A DNA stretch of 64,000 nt, from contig JAJJXM010000082.1 of NCBI GenBank assembly GCA_024516155.1, positions 1 to 64,000 of the forward strand. Direction: 5' to 3'. The notes under the pieces are model-generated. The model saw only the letters and a list, made by a program, of their open reading frames with translations, was not told the DNA's origin and searched no databases. Both the position numbers and the translations under genes were made by a program. This document shows, piece after piece, positions 22,561-32,852 of the stretch. Within the stretch, counting starts at the first letter, position 1, and each line of letters begins with the position of its first letter. This DNA is from Pyronema omphalodes (Eukaryota; Ascomycota; Pezizomycetes; Pezizales; Pyronemataceae).

Positions 22561-24759
22561 ATGGAGGACTCCCTAACATTCTACCCAGCATGTTACTTTG
22601 ATGGATCACCAACTTGGAACTCATGGGCCCTCCTAACCGCCTCCGACGTCCAAACTCGACTCCACCGTAATCCACACGGCAACGACCTATTCTGGTATTT
22701 TATGAACCACCCGATTCGCTACGTCCGCATTGTTGGCATAATAGTCGCCTTCGATGACTACACAGAAAGAATATCCATAACCCTCGACGATGGCTCCGGG
22801 GAAACTATCGATGCTATGGTCTGGACCAAGCCTAAGGAAGCTCAAAAAGAAAGCTTTAAAATTCCCGACCTGAGCGGTATTAAGGTCCGAAATATCGTTA
22901 ATGTCAAAGGCGAGCTCAGCGAGTTTCGGGGGAGGAAACAGTTGATGTTGAAATCGGTTGATTTGGTCCCAGATACGGCGGAGGAGGTTAGGTGCTGGAG
23001 GAATATGGTGAGGTGGAAAAGGGAGACGCTTTTGAAGCCTTGGGTTTTGGGCGAGGAGAAGATCAAAGAGATTGAGGAGAAACAGAGAAGGAAGAGGAGG
23101 GAGGAGAGAAGAGAAGAGAGGAGGAAATGGAAGGAGGATGAGAAGGAGAAAGGGAAGGAATATAGAGGGAGGAGGAGACCGGCGGATTGGAAATCTCTTC
23201 AGAAAGCGGAAAGTACTGTGGAAGAAATGAAGCCTAGGGGAAAGCGGAAACGGGAAGAACTGGGGGTGGCGGTGGGGGATAATTCGGAGGATATGACGAG
23301 GGTTACAATTGGAGATTCGACGATGGCACAGATGAACGGGGAAGAAGAAGGGCAGACTGGATATCGTGGAAAGCGAAGGCCACCGGATTATAAACCACCT
23401 CCAAGGCAAATGGAAACACCGAGGAGAGTGCTGGAATTATCTATTCGAGAGTCCCAAACGACCTCGCAAGGCAAGGGAGAATGGGGTGATCTATCGAACA
23501 TAAGTTTTGGGAGTAGCATATATGAGGAGACGCCGGCACCAAAATCCCAGCGGAACTTGGTTGAGCACTCGATCAAGCGTCAAAAAAAGGATGAGGTATC
23601 ACCACAGCTGGGATTCCAAGACGAGGCTAACCTCTCTATATACTCTCAGAACCCAAAAGTATCGGCCAACACCCGTGTACAGGAAGATTTTGATATGACT
23701 CAATTACAACCAGGGAAGCAGCCCGAAATTTCAAGTACTGCTAACAAAAAGAGAACTCAGGATGAGAGCTTTGATGAAACATTTGATCCAGACGAAACTG
23801 TCGAGCAGCCTCAATCACAGACACGATCCAGTAAAAGATCCCAAAGAAGAAAAAGGCTCAAGATGGCCTTGAAAAATTCCAACCCCTCAACTCAAGACGA
23901 CACAATATCCACACCGTCCATGATATCTGATGAATCCGCCAAGGTCATACCGGAATATATCTACCCCCCAATACCAGCTGGCGAGGAATCCAACTCCTAC
24001 CGCAGAAGAATGCGTATTATCCCTGCTGGCCAATCACCCGCACCACAACCGCCACCACCTCCTCCTATGCCACCTACCGCACCCACCCCGGATCAGGAGA
24101 CTTCACATACCATACCAAATTCCACCATCAGAGGCCTTCGACGCACCAACCCAAGCTTATCCCAGCCAAGTCCTCTCTCCTCCTCTGCCTCCAACACAAC
24201 CACCATCCTCTCCCAACCCTCCTCTACAGCCCCCCAAAAAACCGTCCAACACGATGCCTACACCATGCGTTTCTCCCGCCCCATAGCTCCCACTCCAGAA
24301 ATCATTTCTCTACCCTCTACAATTTCCACCTATTACACCAACAGCAACTCCAGCCACCAGTTCACACCCACTCTTCCAGACGACACCAATATCTCCTCCA
24401 TAGCCAACTCTAGTTACCGCGGCCGTCGAAGACCGGCAAAAAAACAGCTGCTGATTCATCTTCGACAAAGTGGTGCTACTTCTATCTCCCTCTCTTCTTT
24501 ACCGGAGGGGGTCGATGCTAGTGCCATACGGGAGTTGGCAGCGGATGGGTATTTAGTTCAGGGTGCGGGAAAGAAAAATGAGGGGGAGTGGATATTTGTG
24601 TGTCAAGAGACGTTAAAAGGAACGGTGGAGTTGGTTAGAGGGAGGGAGAAGGTTACGGTGTCTGCTGTTTGGAAGGAGGCGAAGAGGAAGTGGCAGGGTG
24701 TTGGGAAGGAGGTTGTGGCGGAGATTTTAAAGGGCATGGAGGGGGAAGGGGAGTTATGA
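22561..24759 (+). CDS. STN1: CST telomere-capping complex subunit Stn1, 732 aa, single exon
   Basis: Stn1 works with Ten1 (and Ctc1/Cdc13) to protect chromosome ends and regulate fill-in synthesis by DNA polymerase alpha. The N-terminal 150 residues match the Stn1 OB-fold: an FWYFMNHPIRYVRIVGIIVA segment, then a strand pattern ending in LDDGSGETIDAMVW, then IVNVKGELSEFRGRKQL. A highly charged Arg/Glu/Lys helix (about 170-200) follows. The middle 400 residues look disordered, with a poly-Pro run. The C-terminal 100 residues (LLIHLRQSGATSISLSSL onward) resemble the winged-helix region of Stn1. The motif YRG(R/K)RRP occurs three times (at 23161, 23362 and 24415). There are no introns, unlike most neighbours. 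The ATG at 22561 follows a CTAAC context and is the first in frame. Confidence 0.85.
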   Translation: MEDSLTFYPACYFDGSPTWNSWALLTASDVQTRLHRNPHGNDLFWYFMNHPIRYVRIVGIIVAFDDYTERISITLDDGSGETIDAMVWTKPKEAQKESFKIPDLSGIKVRNIVNVKGELSEFRGRKQLMLKSVDLVPDTAEEVRCWRNMVRWKRETLLKPWVLGEEKIKEIEEKQRRKRREERREERRKWKEDEKEKGKEYRGRRRPADWKSLQKAESTVEEMKPRGKRKREELGVAVGDNSEDMTRVTIGDSTMAQMNGEEEGQTGYRGKRRPPDYKPPPRQMETPRRVLELSIRESQTTSQGKGEWGDLSNISFGSSIYEETPAPKSQRNLVEHSIKRQKKDEVSPQLGFQDEANLSIYSQNPKVSANTRVQEDFDMTQLQPGKQPEISSTANKKRTQDESFDETFDPDETVEQPQSQTRSSKRSQRRKRLKMALKNSNPSTQDDTISTPSMISDESAKVIPEYIYPPIPAGEESNSYRRRMRIIPAGQSPAPQPPPPPPMPPTAPTPDQETSHTIPNSTIRGLRRTNPSLSQPSPLSSSASNTTTILSQPSSTAPQKTVQHDAYTMRFSRPIAPTPEIISLPSTISTYYTNSNSSHQFTPTLPDDTNISSIANSSYRGRRRPAKKQLLIHLRQSGATSISLSSLPEGVDASAIRELAADGYLVQGAGKKNEGEWIFVCQETLKGTVELVRGREKVTVSAVWKEAKRKWQGVGKEVVAEILKGMEGEGEL

Positions 24760-25191
24760 GGGCCTGTTTATGTGATGACTATGTATTATTTTTGGAACGT
24801 GGGAGTTTACTACTTGGCGTTTTTAGAGTGGGTTGCCTTTTTTATTATTGATATCTAGTTCTGTATTGTGTGTGTGTATTCATGTATAAATAATGAATTA
24901 TGATATCATTTTTGTAAACGATTTTATTGCTAGTAGGTGGTATGTACGTACTTCTGCACGAATTGAAATCTCCTTAATTCATTAAAGCCAAAAAGATACC
25001 CTATCAATAACATATCCGAGCCATATACCATCTAACGACTATCACGCAATCCTAATACGCGTACAGAACCCCGCCCAAAACCAGCAAATCAGCAACCAGC
25101 TCAACCTTAATTCACAAGAGACAGCGTGGTAAATATAAACCAGCTAGTATTCTTTGTTTCTTGCTCATCATTCCGCTTTATCCATCAGAAC
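24760..25191. other. Convergent 3' intergenic region
   Basis: AT-rich spacer between STN1 (plus) and the minus-strand acidic gene. It contains a TGTGTGTGTATTCATGTATA stretch like a 3' UTR and no gene. Confidence 0.5.
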
Positions 25192-25805
25192 CTATTCTGA
25201 TCTTTCTGCGTCTTCCTCTGCCGATGGCGGGGCGACATTCTCCTTCATCTGATGAGATGAAGTAGGCGCGGAAGCAGCAGTAGATGAGCCAGAAGCAGAA
25301 GTAGAAGCGGACGAAGAGCTTCCATAGAATTCTCCCGGCGCAATCTCTCTGCTTTCAAAAGTAGTTGTGGTGGCAGGAGGACTTCGAATATCTAGAGCCC
25401 TGACACCCTCGGTGATACCTCCATCGGTGAAATCATCTTCTTCATCCTCAAGCATCTCACGGATCTTAGCTTCATGGGTAGCGATGATACGGCGGGAGGA
25501 GCGGGGGATGGAGCCGCCGAGCATGTCGTCTTCTTCATCTGAGCTATGTTGCTGAATCGTTTCTTAGCCTCAAATAATTTCATTGGGAGTTTCATTATGG
25601 GGCTAAATACCTCCAGATCGACCAAATCGGCGTCAGTGTCAGCCTGTTCGAGCACGGTATGCTGAGGAACAGCATTCATAGGACTGGGAGCAACGGGAAT
25701 CTGATCAGAAGAAACTATTATCTCTTCGTCTTCATCTTCCTCTTCGTCTGAGGAGCCGAATTTTTCGTCGACGTTGTCGATTTCTTGCGATATGTAACTG
25801 GCGAA
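25192..25805 (-). CDS. Acidic protein, C-terminal exons only; 5' end unresolved
   Basis: Two exons join well on the minus strand: about 25805-25611 and 25551-25192, with a 59-nt intron (GTATTT donor after Leu-Glu, a GGCTAAG branch point, an ATTCAG acceptor) that preserves frame. The product is acidic: an IDNVDEKFGSSDEEEDEDEE segment, a SSDEEDDM stretch, a helix around IIATHEAKIREMLEDEEDD, then a Ser/Ala-rich low-complexity tail. A branch point CGCTAAC and acceptors at 25806 or 25798 mark a further intron upstream, so the start lies in 25.8-26.3 kb or the exons belong to the SAPS gene just upstream. No ATG is clearly favoured; one possible first exon starts at the ATG in TTTCCATGCAAAATTT near 26072. 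No family is recognised. Confidence 0.45.
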
Positions 25806-26286
25806 CTTTATCACGAATTTTGTTAGCGTTTTTGTTTCGAGACTCGGTAATGGATCTGTATGCGTAGGATGGATGGGCTTATGCAGGATATGCAGGATAT
25901 GCAGACAACAAGACAATAGAGGCCACCACCGGGATTTCCTGAAAACGCAGGAAATGATGAGGGTGATGATGTAGGAGAAAAAAAAGTTTTACTTTTGAAT
26001 GAATGACGGGATAGATAAAGGATATGAAGTACAACAAGCGTGAAGAAAAAGATGGAAAACGAAATTTTGCATGGAAATCTGTGAGTCTGGTAGCCCAAGA
26101 TATCCGAAAAAATAGAAAAGAAAAAGAAACGGAAACGAATATAAAAAGCAAAGAACCTCCAAACGCCAGGGGAATGAATCCCAGACACACCAACCACCTA
26201 ATACTTTTTTACATCTCTATTTTCGGATACTTGTCCACATAAACAGCATAAAATCATGAAAATTTTGGGGCAGGGGAATAATTTGT
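25806..26286. other. Spacer between SAPS stop and acidic exons
   Basis: On the minus strand this is T-rich, with several possible acceptors (such as GCGTTTTCAG near 25951) and no clear coding exon. It could be a 3' UTR plus promoter, or one or two introns of a longer transcript. Confidence 0.4.
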
Positions 26287-29279
26287 TCAATGGAATGTGA
26301 TGTCCTCATCGAACAAATCCTCAAAGTCGTTGTCAAACGTAAGGTCATGAAGGTCACCCACTTGATCACTGCTTCCACTCAAGCCCAGCCTTGCAACCTC
26401 GTCGTCCTCATCATCATGCTCCATATCATCGTCTTCTTCATCGCTCGAAGATCCAAAGCCGCTGAGAAGACCACCACCTTCTCTTCCACCACTGCTTGCT
26501 CCTCCGTTGACATTTCCAAGGTCGATATTTTCGGTTTCGCTTCCAAGAGTAAGGTTACCACCGGCATTGGTAGAGATGTTGCTGAACGACTGTGCGCCCA
26601 TTCCTGATATCCGAGGACCAATGTGCATATCTGGGCGAACACCACCAAGGATAGCATTGTCACGTTCTCGTGTCGCCGCCAGGGTCTCATCCACATACTC
26701 GATCCATACCGGGTCGTTTGCTCTCTCCATCACCTTGGGGTCCATAATATCCTGGCTGTTGTTAAGCCTGTCTGCGAACTTTACAACCTCCTCTGCGACT
26801 AAGGTCAAATGACCCATGTATCCCAATCGCATTTTTCTCTCAGCCTCAAACTTGTCGGACATCTTCTGGCCTTCGACAATACGCTCGGTGATCCGTCCAG
26901 TGACGAATAGGTCGACAGCTAATGCCCTGTTGAATCCTCGGTCCAAAGGTCCATTGAACACCTGCTGGACTACATCATAAACAACGTTATGAAGGAAGTT
27001 GTTCCATGGGAACCGGAAGAAGAAATCCTAGTACACTAGTTAGTATGTTATGACTTCAAGTTACGTCACCTAACTGTCATACCAATATCGTAGGAACAAT
27101 TTTGTGTTCCACAAACATCATCTTCAAGTAGTCTCCAACCACAGGGTTACCGTCGTGGTCAGATTCAATCAGCGCGTGGTATTCATTAAGGCTTGAGATG
27201 GAGTGCACACTCGTCTCGTCATCGGTAGGGATGATGTCGGGCGTGTTGGCGAGGTCCATCAAGCCCTCTTCTTCGGGCTTGGCTGGTGGTAAGGGGGGCA
27301 ATTCCGCATTAAGGCGCTGGGGCGTTATTCCGGTTGCTTGCTGTCCCTCGGTAGCAGGTCCCGTTGGCATTACAGGCAGTTCAAAAGGTAATTTGTTGTC
27401 CTCATCGTCAATCTGCAGTGTTTTCGGTGCTGGATTGGATGCTTCGTCCCCTGTCACTGCTTCGTCTTTGGGCTGCTCAGTGGTGTCGTTGGATTTGGCA
27501 TCCCCGGTGGCAGCAGCTGCTTCTCCCATACGGGTATCCACAGGCTCGGCTGATTGAGCATGTGCCTCTGGTGCTGGCAGCAAAGCGGCTGTGAAAACAG
27601 GCTCGCTCTTAGCTACCTCATCTAAGGACTTTTCCTCAGTCGGCTTTGACGAGGCCACAGGGATATCCTCCTCGGCTTCCTCATTTTGGTCGGCAAAGGG
27701 GTCCTCGTCATCAGCGATCTGGTCATCGTGAAAGACGTGCTCCACATCGTGCATGTCCGTATCCTGCTTAGGGTCATCTAACATGCCGGAGACCAAAACG
27801 TCTTCGAACTCGTCCTCGTTAATACCGTCGTCAGACATTTCAACCTCCCCGTTTTGCACCTGAAGGGGTGCTTTATCGATGAGAACACCCTCCGTTGCTG
27901 GAATGAAGCCTCCCATCTGCACCGCATTCATTAAAGCCTGGCGTCTTTCTGCCTTTAACCTCTCTCTCTCGGCATCCCTCTCCTTAACATATCGCTCGCC
28001 ACCCTTCTCGTTAAGCAATCCCATGTTACTACAGTGTAACAACTCTGCCATAAGCTCGCAGGTCTTAAACCGGTCGAATCCCAGAGGCTCAATAGATCCT
28101 CCAAATGCAACCTTGAGTTGTCTCCTAGTTTCCGTAACATTACCATCCTTGTCTGCTACGGGAGCACCATGAGAAAGAACCAGCTTCATAAAATCCGGTA
28201 CATGACTTGCAAATAGTCGGAGTAAAGTGCCCAAATATATAGGATCGCGTGATGATGGAATGCTGTCTACTCCGGTACCAATATCGGGATCGTAATCCGA
28301 GTTGTTCTTCCGGATAACCTCAATAATAATGCCGACACCAACAGTAAGAGGATTTCCACCCTTCAACATATCGCCTAAGAGCTTTTCGATGCATTCCTGA
28401 GAGACCAATTGACGGGTAAGATCATTAGGTCCTATGCAGGACTGCTCGTTTTGTGATGCATTCGCTGATATGGTGATCAAGGCCTTGATGAAGTCTCCAC
28501 TTGCGGTTTGCGTTGAGGCGGGGTAGTCGCTAGAGAGGAATGAAAGAAGATGAGGAATAAGGTTTTGAGAGTGTAGCCACTGTTTGCACACCCACAGTTA
28601 GCTTGAGGTTCGTAAATCCTAGATATTTGTGACATACATCAACAATACCAGCACCTCCTTCAGACTTCTCCATACTAATAATTTTAAGGAGTAGGTCCAT
28701 TATCATAGGACAATCAACATGCTTTAAAATCCGGGGTACGATTCCGTCTATGCTCTTCACAAATGCCATCATCTCCTCCGTCTTTTTGTCCAAAAGTGTT
28801 TCGTTAACTTTGGTGAAATAGCTAGCTTGTAGAGGGTCCAAAGGTGCATCGCGTTCCAGGAACGACCAGAACATCTTCATGTGGTCAAGATTCTGCATCA
28901 AAGCTTCCACAAGCGACCAAGCTTCACTGGAAAGAACCTCGCATGACTTGTAGGCGTATTTCAACCTATTCTTCTCATTTTTCTCCCGTTCAGCCTCAGC
29001 TGCCATGCGCTCTCCAGCAGCCTCCGGATCCTCCTCACCCGCATCACCTTCCTTCTTTGTTGGCGGCGGTATCGGCGCAGGCTTTGGCGCAATTACGCAC
29101 TCCAATAGCTTTCGTAGCACTTTCTCATCGCGTAGAAATTCTATAAGCTTCGTGTTATGGTGCTTAACCTCCTGAAGTAAATCCGGCTCGTTTAACAGCT
29201 CTTCGAGTGTCACATCGGGCTTGTCAAGAATAGTGTCGAGGCTTGATATATTTGCATATGACCCGAATCGCCAGAACAT
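26287..29279 (-). CDS. SIT4 phosphatase-associated protein (SAPS domain), 959 aa, three exons
   Basis: SAP/Ekc1 proteins are regulatory subunits of PP6/Sit4-type phosphatases and act in the G1/S transition and nutrient signalling. Exons (minus): 29279-28638, 28579-27083, 27027-26287. The start MFWRFGSYANISSLDTILDK is the hallmark N-terminus of the family; the ATG at 29279 is preferred over upstream non-ATG codons. The SAPS helical repeat region spans about residues 1-440 (LRDEKVLRKLLECVI; EHKIVPTIL joined to DFFFRFPWNNFLHNVV across intron 2). An acidic, Pro-rich disordered insert (about 450-640) interrupts the domain before EHKIVPTIL. The tail is Gly/Ser- and Asp/Glu-rich and ends DLFDEDITFH. 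Both introns have consensus branch points. Whether the acidic exons 480 nt downstream belong to it is unresolved. Confidence 0.9.
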
Positions 29280-30065
29280 GACAGGCACAATTGGTCCGTG
29301 CGCTCGTTGGGAATAGAGGCGGGAGTTTTTGTGGGGTGCAGTTGGATGGTTTGGGTTAGGTAACCCTACGGGAAGAACGGATTTTGGCGGCGATGGAGAT
29401 GTACTTTACGTGCTGATGTGCATGCCAACCAGGGCGTTAGCCATCGAACAAAATCACTGACAGGCACGTGGAAGAATAAACGTCATAACAAGCGCCAGTC
29501 TCGGGTACAAGCTTGATGCAGTTGGAGCTGTAACAGAGAAGACAAGCGTCTGTTGTGAGAAGAGATAGAAGCGTTGTGGAAGGGGTTCAGACACTGGCTC
29601 GGTTCCAACTCGGCGGAAGGAGGGGATATCGGAGGTGATGAGGGGCGGTAGAGAGTTGGTGGTAGGCGAACTCACCTTGGGTTGTAAATGGGACGGCGGG
29701 GGTTTCCAGTGGAGAAGGATAATTTCCTTAGTGGTTGAAGGATCAATAAGTGGTGTAGTGGGGTGGTGGATGGGTGCGCAAGATGGGTGCTGCGTGAGAA
29801 GCGTGAGTGATGTCGTCGTTGTTTCAGTCAGCGTATGTAAGAAAGCATGGAGCTCGGCGAGTTAGTGGCGGCTGAGGGATCGATCAGTTCTTGTCCTGGA
29901 TATGATGGACCCGCAAGAAGAGACAACCACGACCAACACAACAACACAGCCTCGGAAATTTGCGGGAAACTCTCCTGACGTCCAGCGGAGAGTGATATCA
30001 GAGGGAGTTGAGGCTGATGGCGGTGATGACGGTGATGGCGGGGGTGATGAGGGGTTGTTGGGCGA

Positions 30066-30087
30066 GGGGGGGGGGGGGGGGGGGGGG
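30066..30087 (+). repeat. 22-nt G homopolymer
   Basis: An uninterrupted run of 22 G followed by purine-rich GGAAGAAAGGATGGA repeats. Its length is likely to be unstable, and assembly length may be unreliable. Confidence 0.9.
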
Positions 30088-31259
30088 TGTGAGGAAAGAG
30101 GGAAGAAGAAAATGGGAGACAGAAAGGATGGAGGAAGAAAGGATGGAGGAAGAAAGAAGCGAATTCTGCGAGAATAGTAGAGCAGGACTCATCTTGACTC
30201 CTGCTCTGCGCGCCTGTAGTTCTGGACATGTGCAACACAAGCCTCCCCACAAGGCTCTTCGCTGTTTATCTGCTGTCTGATAAAAAAGAACACGCTTACG
30301 ACTGATTAGCTATCGATAACACGGACCGATACAGACGAAGGATTGGCATGTTTGTCGCGTGCTCCGCGTTTCGATATTTCCAATTCAGTATGAAACCAGG
30401 ATTGTGGACATCATCATCAATCTGAAGTCGGGACCGTTCAAAAGCACGAGAAGTGCAATTTCGCACTCCTTTGCCATCTGCATTGGTTGTTGACGCCGGC
30501 CAGTGCGGCCACTTGAGGGTGTCCCATTCACATACCTGCGGGTGTTGACATTATTCATCCATCCATTACAATCCGTTTCCAATTCCATTTCCATTTCCGG
30601 AGGTGCTCTATCGGTATAAATATGTATCTGAGAATGTGACTGAAAGACATCATGGAAAGCCCATGATACTCAAACTCATCAAAAGCGTTTTACAGTGATG
30701 TTTCTCACGTGCCCGCACTCCCCAAAAGACACTGTCCTCCGCCGAAGCCGCTTTGCCGCTCCAGCGTATATGCCAGCCCGCCATCAACACCGCCCACCCC
30801 AGCTACACCACCAAATATAGCACACTGACGTCTATGCCAAGTTCCGGAGAAAAGACGTCCGTCTTTTTCTGCAGGGCACCTCTGCTGAGCGTGATCAACA
30901 TCTCGGGGTGCATTGTAATGGCTGGAGGTCAATAAAGAAATCGTCATCTTATAGAGAAACCTATCAAAGTTCCCAAAATAACTCCCACGCCTACAATAGT
31001 CCTTTTGCACGTGGAAAACTGTGGAACACGGTTACTCACTCGGAGAGTGATAAATGATGAAAATCCGCTTGCGAAGCTTCCCAATCCGTTCCAGTCATTG
31101 AATATTTTGATAATTCTTCGCATAGAATCTGTGGTAAATTATGGTTATGTCTCCGTTTTCAAATTTTTAGTGTTGGATCGTAAATTGCACCGCCATCTGT
31201 AGGAACTTCACCTCCCCACTAATCCCCCCTCGCATCTCGCCGCGTTCCACAGCCAAGCC

Positions 31260-31266
31260 TTATATA
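31260..31266 (+). promoter_or_regulatory. TATA box of VPS60
   Basis: TTATATA lies about 120 nt before the ATG at 31386 and is followed by a C/T-rich leader, a usual arrangement for a fungal core promoter. Confidence 0.5.
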
Positions 31267-31385
31267 CGCACCTGCCAACCCCACACCTTCTGACCTCATA
31301 CCACTCTCTCACACCCGACCATCTTTTCGCCTCGAAACGCGCCCGCTCATCCCGCCAGTCTTTTCTCACTGCCGCCGCCGTCGCC

Positions 31386-32357
31386 ATGAACCGCCTATTC
31401 GGAAGCAAATCTACTGCGCCAAAGCCCACCCTACAGGGAGCTATCACCAACGTCCGCGAGCTCCCCTCTCGACAGCTTGGGACATGCGACTAACGAATAG
31501 CTCTACTACAGCTCGATACCCGCATAGAGTCTATCGATGTCCAGCTTGCGAAAATTAATGCAGAGCTACAAACTTATCAGCAACGTATTGTTAAGATGAG
31601 AGATGGGCCCGGAAAGACTGCACTGAAGCAGAAGGTACCTCTCTACTTCGCCAAGTTCTCTGTGTTGCTGCTGACAGCTCGCGCGCTTACTGCCAGGCCC
31701 TTAAAGTCCTTCAACGCCGCAAGATGTACGAAACGCAAAAAGAACAACTAGAGCAACAGTCCTGGAACATGCAACAAGCTGGGATGATGCAAGACAACCT
31801 TAAGAGTCGGTGTCACTTTTCTATATTTTCATTCTTCGTTCTATTGCCACTATTGTTACCTCTAAATAGTGGTGCTACAACATTGTCGAAATTCGGCACG
31901 ATTTTCTGGGCCGGGATAGTGCTGATGCGACCAAAACGGCGGTTTACAGATGTTATGATTACTGTGGATGCTATGAAAACCACGAATAAGGAACTTAAGA
32001 AACAGTATGGAAAGGTTGATATTGATAAGAGTAGGTGATATCATATCTCAAAAAGAGGTGTACCAGTGCTAAGAGATTATGGCGATAGTCGAGAAAATGC
32101 AGGATGAAATGGCCGATTTGATGGATATTGGAAACGACATTCAGGAGTCAATTTCGAGGTCTTATGATCTTCCCGAGGAAGTCGATGAGGCCGAGCTTGA
32201 TGCTGAGCTCGAGGCTTTGGGAGAGGAGGTTGAGCTTGGAGGTGGATGGGAGGCCGAGAGCTCAACAGCTATTCCAAGTTTCCTCGAGGATACCAGCGTT
32301 CCCACATTTTTGGATGAGGCACCCGCATCGGCAGGAAAAGTGAAAGAGGCTGTTTGA
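31386..32357 (+). CDS. VPS60: ESCRT-III-associated protein Vps60/CHMP5, 215 aa, five exons
   Basis: Vps60 (Mos10/CHMP5) is a Snf7-like coiled-coil protein that acts late in multivesicular-body formation and regulates Vps4 with Vta1. Exons: 31386-31451, 31512-31634, 31697-31805, 31950-32030, 32089-32357. The spliced product begins MNRLFGSKSTAPKPTLQGAI. It continues through the helical core (RIESIDVQLAKINAEL, QQAGMMQDNLK, VDAMKTTNKELKKQYGKV) to MADLMDIGNDIQESISRSYD and the acidic DEAELDAELEALGEE region, all typical of the family. Length matches (about 200-230 aa). The first intron has a weak GTCCGC donor but a perfect CGACTAAC branch point. The 144-nt third intron carries an internal open frame that is not part of the protein. 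Confidence 0.93.
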
Positions 32358-32852
32358 GTCCTCGTTCGAGGTTGAGTTCTGGCGTTCTTGGGTTTCCTTA
32401 TTATTTAAATACCACCGTTCACTTAGGATTGATTGCGCTATTGTAAATATTGCATCTGTATTATAAATGATTGTCATGAAATCGGGTTACACATGATACA
32501 TACAAGTATTTAGTAGTAGTGCATTACAAGCAATCTAGAGCCTCTATTGTTTTGTCGTTTCACCAAAAAGTCTAAACCGCAGAATAGGAAACAAAGATAC
32601 AGTTGCGTTGCCTGCATAGATGCTACCCTAAATAGAAACCCTAATAAAAAGAAGTATCGATACATAACCCCAAGAAAAGAAGCCCACGCGTAATACGTCG
32701 TAAAAAAATAAAAGTATATGACCGTACAATCGCCAAACTTGCAACAAGAAACAAGCACACTACAAACAAATAAACGGAGCACAGCAATATTTCTATGTAG
32801 ACCGACCACAAACACTACCACGACCACGACCACTAATTACTAAACCGCCGTA
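32358..32852. other. Convergent 3' region, VPS60 / SEC3
   Basis: A 495-nt AT-rich spacer between two gene ends, probably both 3' UTRs. The minus-strand frame inside is low complexity. Confidence 0.5.

Larger units (their letters stand above)
29280..31385. other. Divergent promoter region, SAPS / VPS60
   Basis: A 2.1 kb spacer between divergently transcribed genes. It holds GT/GA-rich sequence, a 22-G run and AAAGAAGGAT-type repeats (30120-30165). No gene is supported. Confidence 0.5.

Noticed and set aside
22687..23409. 240-codon antisense frame across STN1
   Set aside because: It is the mirror of Arg/Glu-rich STN1 codons; the sense strand has clear Stn1 OB-fold homology.
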